NCBI GenBank assembly: GCA_029547605.1
Contig: JAKPPB010000123.1
Coordinates: 1 to 64,000, forward strand
Length of the DNA stretch: 64,000 nt
From: Methanobacteriota archaeon
GTDB lineage: Archaea > Halobacteriota > Methanomicrobia > Methanomicrobiales > Methanospirillaceae
Direction: 5' to 3'
Positions 52,374 to 62,306 of this stretch are shown here, in pieces. The translations under genes were made by a program, and so were the position numbers. Positions within the stretch are counted from its first letter, which is position 1. The number at the start of each line of letters is the position of its first letter. Below the pieces are notes generated by a model that did no database searches, was not told where the DNA came from, and saw only the letters and a program-made list of their open reading frames with translations.

Positions 52374-52552
52374 ACTTTCCTCCATGTGCGGGTCGTAGTA
52401 TTGGTTCTCTATCGAAGTAAAATTTGTTTTGCTATATGTTATATAAATTTTACTTTTGCCATCTTGCATGAAAAATATGGAGAAGGTATCCACCCACCTC
52501 GGGATTCCCCTGTAAACAGGAAAAAATCCTTTTCTTGGGACCAGGGTCCGAT

Positions 52553-52744
52553 TCAGTCGTAAATGAAGACCTCTTCTACGGATACGCCAAAGAACCTGGC
52601 GATCTTGAAGGCGAGTTCGAGTGAGGGATCGTACTTCCCCTTCTCGATGGCAAGAATAGTCTGTCGTGTCACCTTGAGCTCCTGCGCCAGCGCCTCCTGC
52701 GTCAGGTCATGCATGGCCCGGAATACCTTTATCTTATTCTTCAT
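52553..52744 (-). CDS. Xre-family DNA-binding regulator
   Basis: A 63-residue helix-turn-helix protein (MHDLTQEALAQELKVTRQTILAIEKGKYDPSLELAFKIARFFGVSVEEVF). The start at 52744 gives the standard length. It overlaps the upstream DUF2178 gene by 11 bases; this gene pair is common in archaea and the regulator probably controls the pair. Confidence 0.9.
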   Translation of the reverse strand: MKNKIKVFRAMHDLTQEALAQELKVTRQTILAIEKGKYDPSLELAFKIARFFGVSVEEVFIYD

Positions 52745-53189
52745 CGCTGTCCCATTCCCCGTACTTGCGTGCATAGTATACACGGAACCCGATATACAGG
52801 AACGCGATGCAGCAGAGCATGATCATCTGGAATATGCCAAAGTAACCGAGGTGCGGCTCGTCTCTTGGAAAGTCGCGGGGGAGTTCCCTCGGGCGTGGAA
52901 GGCCAAGAGGAGTACCAAAGCCGATGACCGCGCTCCCAAGGCTGACCGCAAAGAAGAGGACCCAGAAGACCTCAAGTGTCCTTGACCCTGCCTTCTGGCT
53001 GATAAGCACCGCCCGTTCATCCTCACGTATATCGGTGACGGTCATTCTCGCCACGTAGAGGAGGCCCACACCCATGATGAACCCGGCCGTGATGATGAGA
53101 GGGTTTCGCAGAACGACCGAGAGCCAGAACAGTCCCACCTCGATCAGCCCGACTATTCCCGCCAGCAGGTAAAATGTATTCTGTTTCAT
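52734..53189 (-). CDS. DUF2178 membrane protein
   Basis: A 151-residue protein with four membrane helices (about 5-25, 30-48, 72-95 and 115-138), a cytoplasmic DIREDERAVLISQKAG segment typical of DUF2178, and an acidic C-terminus. Co-transcribed with the Xre regulator that follows; function unknown. Confidence 0.85.
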   Translation of the reverse strand: MKQNTFYLLAGIVGLIEVGLFWLSVVLRNPLIITAGFIMGVGLLYVARMTVTDIREDERAVLISQKAGSRTLEVFWVLFFAVSLGSAVIGFGTPLGLPRPRELPRDFPRDEPHLGYFGIFQMIMLCCIAFLYIGFRVYYARKYGEWDSDEE

Positions 53190-53519
53190 GCGATACGGAT
53201 GTCAGAGGTATTTGACATTTTTACACATAATGATAACCTTGTCGCGCTTCGTGACTTATTCCCCTTTTCCTCCGGTCATCGAATAATATAGGGCTTTTCT
53301 CTCCTTAGACGTGTTACATTCCATTATTCAAAATGCTCAGGGATCCTGGTGGCCCGGAGGGTGTTACTCCCCCATTCTTTGTTTCACAGGGGACGAAATT
53401 GCCTCGTCTCCAAAGGAGATGCCCCTCTCCTGGCTCACCGGCAGCGAAGTTCCGCCCGGATGCGGAATGCAAGGGGTATATGTGCCTGTCCTGACCTTAA
53501 TCTTACAGGAATTCCGTAT
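53190..53519. other. Gene-free stretch with promoter for COG2426 gene
   Basis: About 330 bases with AT-rich patches near 53215-53240 (upstream of DUF2178) and 53281-53293. Open frames here have unnatural composition. Nothing further is seen. Confidence 0.4.
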
Positions 53520-54200
53520 ATGGATGGTTCCTCTCTGTTACGACCCGGAGAATGTATACCCCTTCCGCTCACCATACTCCGGTTGTCGCTTCCTGTCCTC
53601 CTGGCATTCGCATATTTCTTAAGCAGTTTCCTGATCCTCCCCCCTGATAAGTCCCTGATCCTCGGGGGGCTGATGATGGTCTACTACATCCCTCCTGCAG
53701 GCAAGGAGTCCATTATCCCGCTTGGAATAGGGCTTGGCATCCCATGGTGGATGATGGCGATCTCACTTGCGCTGCTTGATGTCATCACGAGCCTCTTCAT
53801 GATCCTCAACTTCGGCCTCGCACTCCGTATCCCCGTCCTTGGGCCATGGATCTCCCGGTTCCTCTCCTCAGGGGATGCGTTCATACAGAAACACCCCTGG
53901 CTCTCCCGGTGGTCCGTCATCGGCGTCGCATTCTTCGTGTTCCTCCCCCTTCAGGGGACGGGGGGTGTCGGGGCGACAATCGTCGGGATGATGGCAGGGC
54001 TCTCACCGGGAAAGATACTTCTCGCCATCGGAATCGGCGCAACAGCCGAATGCCTAATCTTTGCCCTGGGATCCGAACTAATATGGAGGCTGATCCTGGA
54101 GAACCTGTACCTCGGCCTCGGGGTTGCCATTACCGTCGTTTCCTCCGGCGCAATCATCTATCTCCTGCTGCGGCGCCGCTTCAGTGAACTGCATGAATAA
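53520..54200 (+). CDS. COG2426-type small multidrug-export-like membrane protein
   Basis: A 226-residue protein with about five helices: VYYIPPAGKESIIPLGIGLGIPWWMM, then DVITSLFMILNFGLALRIPVLGPWISR and PLQGTGGVGATIVGMMAGLSPGK, the pattern of the COG2426 family. Annotated in other genomes as a possible drug exporter on thin grounds. ATG at 53520; AGGAATT 5 bases before is a weak ribosome-binding site. Confidence 0.78.
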   Translation: MDGSSLLRPGECIPLPLTILRLSLPVLLAFAYFLSSFLILPPDKSLILGGLMMVYYIPPAGKESIIPLGIGLGIPWWMMAISLALLDVITSLFMILNFGLALRIPVLGPWISRFLSSGDAFIQKHPWLSRWSVIGVAFFVFLPLQGTGGVGATIVGMMAGLSPGKILLAIGIGATAECLIFALGSELIWRLILENLYLGLGVAITVVSSGAIIYLLLRRRFSELHE

Positions 54201-54570
54201 AAGATGTTCCTGCTCCCTGTGCGTGGTCGTTCTGCATAGTACAGCAACACTACGGTGGTTCGAGGAGACGGCAATTGCTAGCCTGGCAGAACGTTCCCCG
54301 CAGGGACTGGAGAACCTTGCCCGCTACCCCGGTTGAACCATCCGCCAACGGTTTTGACCAGGTTTCATATCCCCTCTCCTCCGTACCTGTCACCGTATCC
54401 CATGTTTTTAAAGGGTTCAACAGAAACCTTGGAGAGGTCATGAGAAGGCAGAACGCCCCTGTGCTACCCGCCCTCATCCAACGCCGGGGACAGGCACCCC
54501 CTCCCAACCTGCTCCTCGGGGAAGGAGAGAGATACGGATTTGTTGCGCCGGTTCCCCCAGGGGTTCTCTG
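54201..54570. other. Leader region of the first P-type ATPase, with a possible 43-codon ORF
   Basis: TTTTTAAA at about 54403-54410 is a likely TATA box. A 43-codon frame starts at ATG 54440 after GGAGAGGTC and ends in TGATG, overlapping the ATPase start at 54571. Its product (MRRQNAPVLPALIQRRGQAP then Gly/Pro-rich) does not resemble a protein family, so it may be a leader ORF that couples translation, or chance. Confidence 0.35.
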
Positions 54571-57150
54571 ATGCAGGTCTACGCGATCGATGCGGTCACC
54601 GGCCTCTCGGCAGCTGAAGTGGCCCGGCGGCTTGAGGAAGAGGGGTTCAACGAGCTTCCGCAATCAGGCAGGCGAAATATCCCCGAAGTGATCACGGGTG
54701 TGATACGCGAACCGATCTTCCTCCTCCTGGCAGCGGCCAGCGCGATCTACTTTTTACTCGGCGATCTCGAGGAAGGCCTCATGATGGTGAGTTTCGTTGC
54801 TATCATCATCGGTATCACGGTTTACCAGGAACAGAAGACGGAACGCGCGCTCGAGGCCCTTCGGAACCTCTCAAGCCCAAGGGCTCTTGTGATCAGGGAC
54901 GGGGAGCAGTTCAGGATACCGGGAAGAGAGGTGGTCCGCGGGGACATGCTCATCCTCTCCGAGGGAGACCGCGTGGCTGCGGACGGGGTACTCATCTATG
55001 CACAGACCCTGATGGTCGATGAGTCTCTGCTCACCGGTGAATCAGTCCCGGTCAGGAAGACTGCATGGAGAGAGGGAACGGATTCCGGGCACCCTGGAGG
55101 CGACGACCTTCCCTTTGTCTATTCGGGGAGCCTGGTAGTCCAGGGGCAGGGGCTCGCCCGGGTTACCGCGACGGGACCCCGGACAGAGATGGGCAGGATA
55201 GGATCGGTGCTCAGTGAGGGAAAACGGGACAGGACACCACTTTCAAAGGAGATTGCCCGCATTGTGAGGGACATTGCCGTCATCGGTATCACATTCTGTG
55301 CGGTCATCGTCGTCGTGTACGGTCTCACCCGTTCAAACTGGATAGAGGGGTTCCTTGCGGGCATCACGCTCGCGATGGCCATCCTGCCCGAAGAGTTTCC
55401 CGTTGTCCTGACTGTCTTCCTTGCGCTTGGTGCCTGGAGGATATCAAGGAACAACGTCCTCACACGGCACATCCCTGCGGTAGAGACCCTGGGATCGGCG
55501 ACGGTACTCTGCACGGACAAGACGGGGACGCTCACCGAGAACAGGATGTCTGTCCGGAGGTTCTTCTCAAGGGGTGAGATGTGCGACTTTAACGAATCAG
55601 AGAAGACTCCTGTCCCCGAGCCTTGTCATGAGCTCGCAGAGTATGCGATCCTCGCCTGCAAGAAGGACCCTTTTGACCCGATGGAGAGATCACTCCTGCG
55701 CCTTGGTACCGGAGAGTTTGGGCAGACTGAGCATGTGCACGCCAACTGGGAGCTGCTCCTCGAGTATCCCCTTTCCTCTGATCTCCTTGCGATGTCAAAT
55801 GTATGGCGATCGCCGGACGGTGCTGATTATATCATTGCCGCCAAGGGAGCCCCGGAAGCGATCATGGATCTCTGCCACGTCGATGCTGACAGCGCGGGAG
55901 CGATCTCTGAAAGGATCGAGGCCATGGCTGCAGACGGGTTGCGGGTCCTCGGCGTGGCAAGAGCCTCCTTTCGCCATCCCACGCTCCCCGACAACCAGCA
56001 CGCGTTTTCCTTCGAATTCCTGGGCCTGATAGGCTTTGCGGATCCCGTCCGGCCTGATGTTCCCCCTGCAGTATCCGAGTGCTACACCGCCGGCATGAGA
56101 GTTGTTATGATCACGGGAGATTATCCACTGACCGCCCAGCACATCGCGCGGGAGGTCGGGATCAGGGATACCGCAGTGACCCTCACCGGAACGGACCTGG
56201 AAAAGATGAGCCCCGCTGACCTCGCGGAGGATATCAGGTCGGCCGCCATCTTCGCCAGGGTTGCTCCCGAGCAGAAACTCCGCATTGTCGATGCCCTGAA
56301 AGCCAACGGCGATGTGGTTGCGATGACCGGTGATGGCGTAAACGACGCCCCTGCCCTCAGGGCAGCAGACATAGGGATTGCGATGGGCAGAAGAGGCACC
56401 GACGTGGCCCGTGAATCGGCATCACTCGTCCTCCTTGACGACAACTTTGCGTCAATCGTTGCGGCGGTGCGCCTGGGAAGGAGGATCTTTGACAATTTGA
56501 AGAAGGCCATGGCATATATCATCTCGGTCCATATCCCGATCGTGGGGATGTCGCTGATCCCCGTCCTCCTCGGGTTCCCTCTTCTCCTCCTCCCGGCCCA
56601 CATCATGTTCCTTGAACTGATCATCGATCCCGCCTGCTCAATTGTCTTTGAGTCGGAACGTGAAGAGCCGGATATCATGGAGCGCCCTCCAAGGAGGAGG
56701 GATGAAGGACTGTTCTCGAGGGCAACTCTTGCGATCAGCCTTCTGCAGGGATGCATGGTGCTTGCGGCCATACTCCTGGTCTATACCTGGGCACTCTCCT
56801 CTGGGGCAGGTGCGGGGGAGGCCAGGACGCTCACCTTCGTCACCATAGTCTTTTCAAACCTTGGTCTGATCATGATTAACAGGTCTTGGAAAGAATCCAT
56901 CCTTACGACACTCAATTACCCAAACAGGGCGCTCTGGTGGGTTCTTGCAGGAACCCTCACCGCACTCATGCTGGTGCTTTTCATTCCCGCACTCCGCGAC
57001 CTCTTCCGGTTCACTCCTGTCCCACTCGAGGCTATTGCTGGCTGCGCAGTGATTGCCGGACTCAGCGTGGTTTGGTTTGAGCTCTATAAGTTTGGGACCA
57101 GAAGACGGGCACTCACTCCCAATTCTGCCGGAGGGCGTTCCCTCGATTGA
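54571..57150 (+). CDS. P-type cation-transporting ATPase (PEEFP type)
   Basis: An 859-residue pump. An N-terminal cation-ATPase domain (GLSAAEVARRLEEEGFNELP), the TGES motif in LLTGESVPV, membrane helix 4 with ILPEEFPVV rather than the Ca2+-pump PEGLP, phosphorylation site D316 in DKTGTLTENR, KGAPEA, TGDGVNDAPAL, and helix 6 LELIIDPACSIVFE. The ion cannot be read with confidence: it is P2-like but the ligand helix differs. It converges on the ferric-reductase-like gene and overlaps it by 38 bases. Confidence 0.9.
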   Translation: MQVYAIDAVTGLSAAEVARRLEEEGFNELPQSGRRNIPEVITGVIREPIFLLLAAASAIYFLLGDLEEGLMMVSFVAIIIGITVYQEQKTERALEALRNLSSPRALVIRDGEQFRIPGREVVRGDMLILSEGDRVAADGVLIYAQTLMVDESLLTGESVPVRKTAWREGTDSGHPGGDDLPFVYSGSLVVQGQGLARVTATGPRTEMGRIGSVLSEGKRDRTPLSKEIARIVRDIAVIGITFCAVIVVVYGLTRSNWIEGFLAGITLAMAILPEEFPVVLTVFLALGAWRISRNNVLTRHIPAVETLGSATVLCTDKTGTLTENRMSVRRFFSRGEMCDFNESEKTPVPEPCHELAEYAILACKKDPFDPMERSLLRLGTGEFGQTEHVHANWELLLEYPLSSDLLAMSNVWRSPDGADYIIAAKGAPEAIMDLCHVDADSAGAISERIEAMAADGLRVLGVARASFRHPTLPDNQHAFSFEFLGLIGFADPVRPDVPPAVSECYTAGMRVVMITGDYPLTAQHIAREVGIRDTAVTLTGTDLEKMSPADLAEDIRSAAIFARVAPEQKLRIVDALKANGDVVAMTGDGVNDAPALRAADIGIAMGRRGTDVARESASLVLLDDNFASIVAAVRLGRRIFDNLKKAMAYIISVHIPIVGMSLIPVLLGFPLLLLPAHIMFLELIIDPACSIVFESEREEPDIMERPPRRRDEGLFSRATLAISLLQGCMVLAAILLVYTWALSSGAGAGEARTLTFVTIVFSNLGLIMINRSWKESILTTLNYPNRALWWVLAGTLTALMLVLFIPALRDLFRFTPVPLEAIAGCAVIAGLSVVWFELYKFGTRRRALTPNSAGGRSLD

Positions 57151-57736
57151 ATTCCCCCTTCCTGTATCTCCTGAAGAGAAAGACTCCTGCAGCAACCAGG
57201 GCCAGTCCATTGAAGACTACCCTGACAACGGGATGAGAAAAATCGGTCCCGATGAGATTTCCATGGACTACCGCAAGAAAGAGGGCCAGGTACATGAGAA
57301 GGTGGAGGGAGCGCCAGTAGCGGGGAATTGCTCTCCTGAAGAGGACTGCACCTGCCGCCAGATAGATGAGGGGAAGAGCAACCCTCCCTGAAGTCGAGAA
57401 GAAGATGTGCCACGACCCATAGAGCGGGAGAAACACCGCCGCACTTGCGACGGTCCAGGCATACAGGAGGGGGTGGATGGTGGCACCAAGAAGCCCTGCA
57501 CATGCAAAGGAGTGGTGTATCCTGAGAAACGGCGTACCCAGCCATCCCGTCATCACAGGGATGAACGGCACCGTGATAACGGCAATCGAGAGGGAGAGGA
57601 GGCCAAGGAGCGCAGCCAGCCTGATTGCCGTATCAGTGATTGCCAGCGGGGGGGAAAGGAGCACAAAGACGGTGACCAGGATATAGAGCGCAATGACGCC
57701 GCCTGTAAATACATATCCCTCCCTCGTGACCCCCAT
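57113..57736 (-). CDS. Ferric-reductase-like transmembrane protein
   Basis: A 207-residue protein with six membrane helices and paired histidines (RIHHSFACAGLLGATIHPLLYAW, RSLHLLMYLALFLAVVHGNL), the heme-ligand arrangement of ferric-reductase/MsrQ-like proteins. Probably binds b-type heme; the redox partner is unknown. Its 3' end overlaps the ATPase gene on the other strand. Confidence 0.8.
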   Translation of the reverse strand: MGVTREGYVFTGGVIALYILVTVFVLLSPPLAITDTAIRLAALLGLLSLSIAVITVPFIPVMTGWLGTPFLRIHHSFACAGLLGATIHPLLYAWTVASAAVFLPLYGSWHIFFSTSGRVALPLIYLAAGAVLFRRAIPRYWRSLHLLMYLALFLAVVHGNLIGTDFSHPVVRVVFNGLALVAAGVFLFRRYRKGEFNRGNALRQNWE

Positions 57737-57881
57737 TACCGGAGAGTGTAACCTCGACTATGATAGCACTTGCTCTCCCTTCCTTCCTTTTACGCGAAGA
57801 AGGGAAGGAGAAGAGCCCGTGAGCGTACTATCCGATAGGCCGGTGCAATTCCCCCGGATTGCGCGTTGATTAAAAAAGACG

Positions 57882-59342
57882 CTATTCTCCTTTATTCTTC
57901 CGCATCCGGCGCCCGAGCGGACAGCGCCCGAACCGGCAGAGAAGGATGATGACCAGGACGGCGATGATGAGGATTGCCGCCATCCCTTCTACCTGCATGA
58001 GTGTGCCGATCCACCTGCTGCCTGGCAGGAGCCGGAGATCCACGAGATCGAACCCTGCCACCAGTCGAGCACCTGTGGTCACCAGGAGGACCAAAGGGAT
58101 GACGTAACGGCACAAGGGGTATACAATCCGGGAGAGCGAGGGCCCGATCTCTTTCGAGAGAACCTCCCGGGGGAGAAACCAGGTGAATGCGACCGCGAGC
58201 AGGACGCCGGCGATAGGGAGGCCCAGCGTCCCGACCGTCTCATCCATGAAATCGAGGACTTTGATCCCGTTGAAGGTGAGATTTAGCGAGCTGTAGCTCA
58301 AGGCTGAAGGCAGGCCAATGGCAACCATGACTGATCCAAGGAGGAGGGTGGTCCTCATCCGGGTCCATCCCGTAGACTCCTGGAGCGACGATACGCTCAC
58401 TTCGAGCATTGAGACCGAAGAAGTGAGGGCTGCAAAGAAGAGGACGAGGAAGAATGCCACGGCAAAGAACGCGCCCCCTGGCATCGCGGCAAACGCCATG
58501 GGCAGTGTAGAGAAGGCAAGTTCTGCACCTGCCGCAGGAGTCAGGCCAAACGTAAAGACAAGCGGAAAGATGACCATCCCTGCGAGGAACGCAACAAAGA
58601 GGTCTGCAAGGGTGATGACCAGGGCTGACCGGGGGATATGCATCTCCCTCTCCATGTACGAGCCGTAGGTGAGCAGGATGCCGGTCCCGACCGAGAGGGA
58701 GAAGAACGCCTGCCCGAACGCTGCACCCCAGATGAGCGGGTCTGAGAGGACGGAGAAGTCAGGGGTGAAGAGAAAGGACACCCCTTCCGAGAACCCAGGG
58801 AGCGTGGCGCTGTAAAGGGCCAGGATCACAAGGACTCCGACTGATACAGGGATGAGGATGGTGGAGAGCCGCTCGATACCCTTCTGTATCCCCTTCGAGA
58901 TGACCGCTGCTGTGATCGCTGCGGTGATGAGGAAGAAGACAATGGGGAGCATTCCACCTGTAAAATCTGTGAACGCCACGGTATCCCCCGAGATCGAGAA
59001 GAGGGCGTATGCTGCCGTCCAACCGGCGATTACCAGGTAATAGCAGAGAACGAGGAAAATGATCGCACAGAGGAGCCAGCCCACCGTCGCAAACCTGCTC
59101 CTGACGGCACGAAACGCACTCACCACCGTCCCCTGGAAGTGGCGCCCCATCGCAAGCTCGAGAATCATGAGCGGCATGGCAAAGGCACACACCGCAATGA
59201 GATATGGGATGAGATAGGCCCCACCCCCGTTCTGACCCACGACTGCCGAGAACCGCCAGATATTCCCGATCCCGACCGCAGAACCGATGGCAGCAAGGAC
59301 AAAACCTGTGTCCGAAGACCAGTGCTCCTGTTCAGGGATCAT
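57882..59342 (-). CDS. Sodium:neurotransmitter symporter family transporter
   Basis: A 486-residue protein with 11-12 membrane helices of the SNF/LeuT family: GSAVGIGNIWRFSAVVGQNGGGAYLIPY (the Na+-binding first helix), and GTGILLTYGSYM at helix 6. It imports an amino acid with Na+. ATG at 59342 is chosen for AGGTG 4 bases before and family start; ATG at 59363 is the alternative. Confidence 0.92.
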   Translation of the reverse strand: MIPEQEHWSSDTGFVLAAIGSAVGIGNIWRFSAVVGQNGGGAYLIPYLIAVCAFAMPLMILELAMGRHFQGTVVSAFRAVRSRFATVGWLLCAIIFLVLCYYLVIAGWTAAYALFSISGDTVAFTDFTGGMLPIVFFLITAAITAAVISKGIQKGIERLSTILIPVSVGVLVILALYSATLPGFSEGVSFLFTPDFSVLSDPLIWGAAFGQAFFSLSVGTGILLTYGSYMEREMHIPRSALVITLADLFVAFLAGMVIFPLVFTFGLTPAAGAELAFSTLPMAFAAMPGGAFFAVAFFLVLFFAALTSSVSMLEVSVSSLQESTGWTRMRTTLLLGSVMVAIGLPSALSYSSLNLTFNGIKVLDFMDETVGTLGLPIAGVLLAVAFTWFLPREVLSKEIGPSLSRIVYPLCRYVIPLVLLVTTGARLVAGFDLVDLRLLPGSRWIGTLMQVEGMAAILIIAVLVIILLCRFGRCPLGRRMRKNKGE

Positions 59343-59436
59343 TTGCACCTGAATCCTCCCCATACGGTCTCGGCACGTGGCTCCACGCGCTTCCTGCACT
59401 CAAGGGGAGGGGGAAGGGGGAAGTAATACCCTCCTT

Positions 59437-62199
59437 TCACCCTGCAACCCCCTTCCGAGATGCCGTATCCGGCGTGCTCCGAAGTCCGATGAGCTTGAAG
59501 ATCTCCATCACCACGACGACACTTGCCGCGATGACGAGGCAGAGCAACCACTGGTCGAGTGTCACGGGTGCGAGGCTGAGAAGGTCCTGCATGAAGGGGA
59601 TATTCAGGGAGATGATGTGCAGTCCCTGCATCAGGACTACCCCTATCACGAGGAATGCGTTGTTCCGAAGCGGCACGCGGAAGAGGGAGCGATACTCAGA
59701 CCGGCAGTTGAAGACGTGGAAGTTCTCGAAGAGCACCATCAGCAGCAGGAGGAGGTTTCGCGCGATCGACTCCTCGACGCCGCTCCCAATCAGCCACCCG
59801 AAGAAGAGGAATGCAACCACTCCTATCGTCATCCCCGACAGCATCGTCTCTTTTACCATCAGGCCGTTGAATATCCCCTCTTTCGGATCCCGGGGCTTTC
59901 TCCGCATGGTCCCCTCCTCCCCTGCCTCGAACGCAAGGGCGACCCCCTGTATGCCGTTCGTGACAAGGTTCAGCCAGAGGAGCTGGACGGCAAGGAGCGG
60001 GAGGGGCAGCCCTGCAATGAGGGCAAGGATGAAGAGCACCACCTCAGAGAGACCGGTCGAGATGAGGAGATATGTCACCTTCCGTATGTTATCATAGGCA
60101 AACCGTCCCTCCTCGACTCCGGCAACAATCGAGGTGAAGTTGTCGTCGGTTATGATCATCGAGGACGTGTCTTTTGCGACGTCTGTGCCGGATCCCATCG
60201 CCACCCCGATATTTGCGCGCCTGAGTGCAGGGGCATCGTTCACCCCGTCCCCAGTAACCGCGACGAAATGCCCCCTCCTGACGAGGGTGTCGACGATCTC
60301 CATCTTCTGTACCGGGGTTACGCGTGCAAATACCCTCACCCTGTCGATCGCTTCCGCGAATGCCGGCAGGTTTGGATCTCCCATCGAGGCAAGGCGCTGC
60401 CCGGTCATCACCTCTTCAAAAGACTGTGCGATCCCAAGCTCACGGGAAATGGCAAATGCAGTCCTCGGGTGATCGCCGGTGATCATGATCACATCGATTC
60501 CTGCCTGGTGGGCAAGCCTGACCGACTCCTTCACGTCCGGCCGAAGGGGATCGATAAACCCTGCAAGGCCCAGCAGGGTGAGCTTTGGCCTGACTTCGGA
60601 GAGTTCCGCGCTCTGCCCGGGTGGCTCGGATAACTCGCCTTCTGCCACTGCGAGCACCCGGTAGCCGTCCTCCATCATCCTGACCATGTGCTCCTCGACC
60701 GAGGCCGAATCGAGGGGAACTGCACCCGTGGGTGTGTTCATGGTGGTACAGAAAGGCAGGACCGCTTCCAGTGCACCTTTCACCGCGATCTTCACCGGCC
60801 CTTCCTGCGAAACACTGTCCTCACGGTAGTAGACAGCCGCATACATCCGTTCAGATTCGAATGGGACCGTCGCCACGGTCCGGATCGCGTTTTTGACCGC
60901 GTCGGGCTCAAGGCCCGCCTTGTAGCCCAGGGTGAGGAACGCCACGTCCATCGCGTCCCCATGGTGGACCCAGGTGCCGTCCTCGCGGTAGAGCGCCCCC
61001 TCGTTGCAGATGACCGCAGTCCTTGCAAGCCTCATCACTGCCTCAGAGAGCGGTCCCTGCAGGGGAACCCCTTCTGCGGTGATCCGTCCCTCTCCGGGGT
61101 CATACCCGACACCATCTGCCTCGGCATATGAACCCGGAGGGATGAAGAGTACCCGGGCCGTCTGCTGGTTTACAGTCAGTGTCCCGGTCTTGTCAGTGGC
61201 AATTGTCGTGCAGCTCCCGAGGCTCTCAACTGCGGCAAGCTTCCTGACGATGACATTCCTTCGGGCCATCCTGGAGGCTGCAATGGAGAGGGCAACGGTG
61301 ATGGCAACAGGCAACCCCTCGGGGATGGCTGACACTACGAGGGCAACGGCGAGGAAGAAGACTTCGATTGGCGGGATCCCCTGAGAAAGGGCAACGATCG
61401 CCATGACGATGCTTGCGGCGATGATGAGGACCCCCACCTTCTGCGAGAAGGCCTCCATGCGTATGATCAGCGGAGGTTTTGCTGACTCTGTCCCTGATAC
61501 CGCCTCGGCGATCATGCCCACCTCGGTCCTGGTCGCGGTGGCCGTGACAATCCCGCATCCCCTGCCGGTGACCACGGTGCTGCCTGCGTACGCCATGTTG
61601 GACCGGTCACTCACGGGGACGTTCTCTTCACGGACCCCGACAGTTTTCTGCACCGCTACTGACTCTCCGGTAAGGAGAGACTCGTCGATCGCAAGGTTCG
61701 CTGCGTGGAGAAGTCGGAGATCTGCCGGGACCCGCATCCCTGATTCGAGCTGCACGACATCCCCTATCACGAGTTCCTCTGCGGGAAGCGACTGCCATGT
61801 CCCTCCCCTCATGACGCGGGACATCACCTGGAGGAGGCTCTGGAGTTTCATTGCACTCTGCTCGGCCTTCCACTCCTGTGCAGTGCCGATGGCGGCATTG
61901 ATGATCACGACCAGGAATATGAACCCTGCATCCTTGACATCCCCTATCAGGATCGAGATGATGCCGGCTGCAAGGAGGATGTAAATGAGCGGGCTCTTGA
62001 ACTGGTGGAGCACGATTTCAACGATTCCCGGTGCTTTCCGGGAAGGAAGAGAGTTTTTCCCATACTGCACAAGCCGCCTGGCGGCTTCCTCCCGCGAGAG
62101 CCCGCCTTCATCAGACCTGAGTGTCTCGTATACCTGCTCGATGGGGAGAGCATGCCAGGGGGGGGCAGGGTGTTCAACGTGATTATATTCCTTTTTCAT
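59437..62199 (-). CDS. P-type cation-transporting ATPase (PacL-like)
   Basis: A 920-residue pump. N-terminal domain HALPIEQVYETLRSDEGGLSREEAARRL, LLTGESVAV, membrane helix 4 AIPEGLPVAITVAL as in Ca2+ pumps, phosphorylation site D336 in DKTGTLTVNQ, TGDGVNDAPAL, and helix 6 LNLVTNGIQGVALAFE, where an asparagine replaces the aspartate usual in Ca2+ pumps. Called Ca2+-type by overall similarity; Na+ or K+ is possible. Minus strand, 94 bases upstream of the NSS gene. Confidence 0.9.
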   Translation of the reverse strand: MKKEYNHVEHPAPPWHALPIEQVYETLRSDEGGLSREEAARRLVQYGKNSLPSRKAPGIVEIVLHQFKSPLIYILLAAGIISILIGDVKDAGFIFLVVIINAAIGTAQEWKAEQSAMKLQSLLQVMSRVMRGGTWQSLPAEELVIGDVVQLESGMRVPADLRLLHAANLAIDESLLTGESVAVQKTVGVREENVPVSDRSNMAYAGSTVVTGRGCGIVTATATRTEVGMIAEAVSGTESAKPPLIIRMEAFSQKVGVLIIAASIVMAIVALSQGIPPIEVFFLAVALVVSAIPEGLPVAITVALSIAASRMARRNVIVRKLAAVESLGSCTTIATDKTGTLTVNQQTARVLFIPPGSYAEADGVGYDPGEGRITAEGVPLQGPLSEAVMRLARTAVICNEGALYREDGTWVHHGDAMDVAFLTLGYKAGLEPDAVKNAIRTVATVPFESERMYAAVYYREDSVSQEGPVKIAVKGALEAVLPFCTTMNTPTGAVPLDSASVEEHMVRMMEDGYRVLAVAEGELSEPPGQSAELSEVRPKLTLLGLAGFIDPLRPDVKESVRLAHQAGIDVIMITGDHPRTAFAISRELGIAQSFEEVMTGQRLASMGDPNLPAFAEAIDRVRVFARVTPVQKMEIVDTLVRRGHFVAVTGDGVNDAPALRRANIGVAMGSGTDVAKDTSSMIITDDNFTSIVAGVEEGRFAYDNIRKVTYLLISTGLSEVVLFILALIAGLPLPLLAVQLLWLNLVTNGIQGVALAFEAGEEGTMRRKPRDPKEGIFNGLMVKETMLSGMTIGVVAFLFFGWLIGSGVEESIARNLLLLLMVLFENFHVFNCRSEYRSLFRVPLRNNAFLVIGVVLMQGLHIISLNIPFMQDLLSLAPVTLDQWLLCLVIAASVVVVMEIFKLIGLRSTPDTASRKGVAG

Positions 62200-62306
62200 G
62201 TTCCATACCTCCTCTATCGGGATCTTCTGTTCTCATCAGCTATCTCCGGCCCTGGGGCAAAGCCGCTCTGGAATGAAGAATCGCTGCCTCCGGCGGGCAG
62301 GCCGAT

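Noticed and set aside
57770-57815. CCTTCC/GGAAGG hairpin-like sequence between the ferric-reductase-like and NSS genes
   Set aside because: Pairing is imperfect and there is no T-tract; not enough to call a terminator.
59377-60633. 418-residue plus-strand frame
   Set aside because: Antisense shadow of the PacL-like ATPase; highly charged artificial composition.
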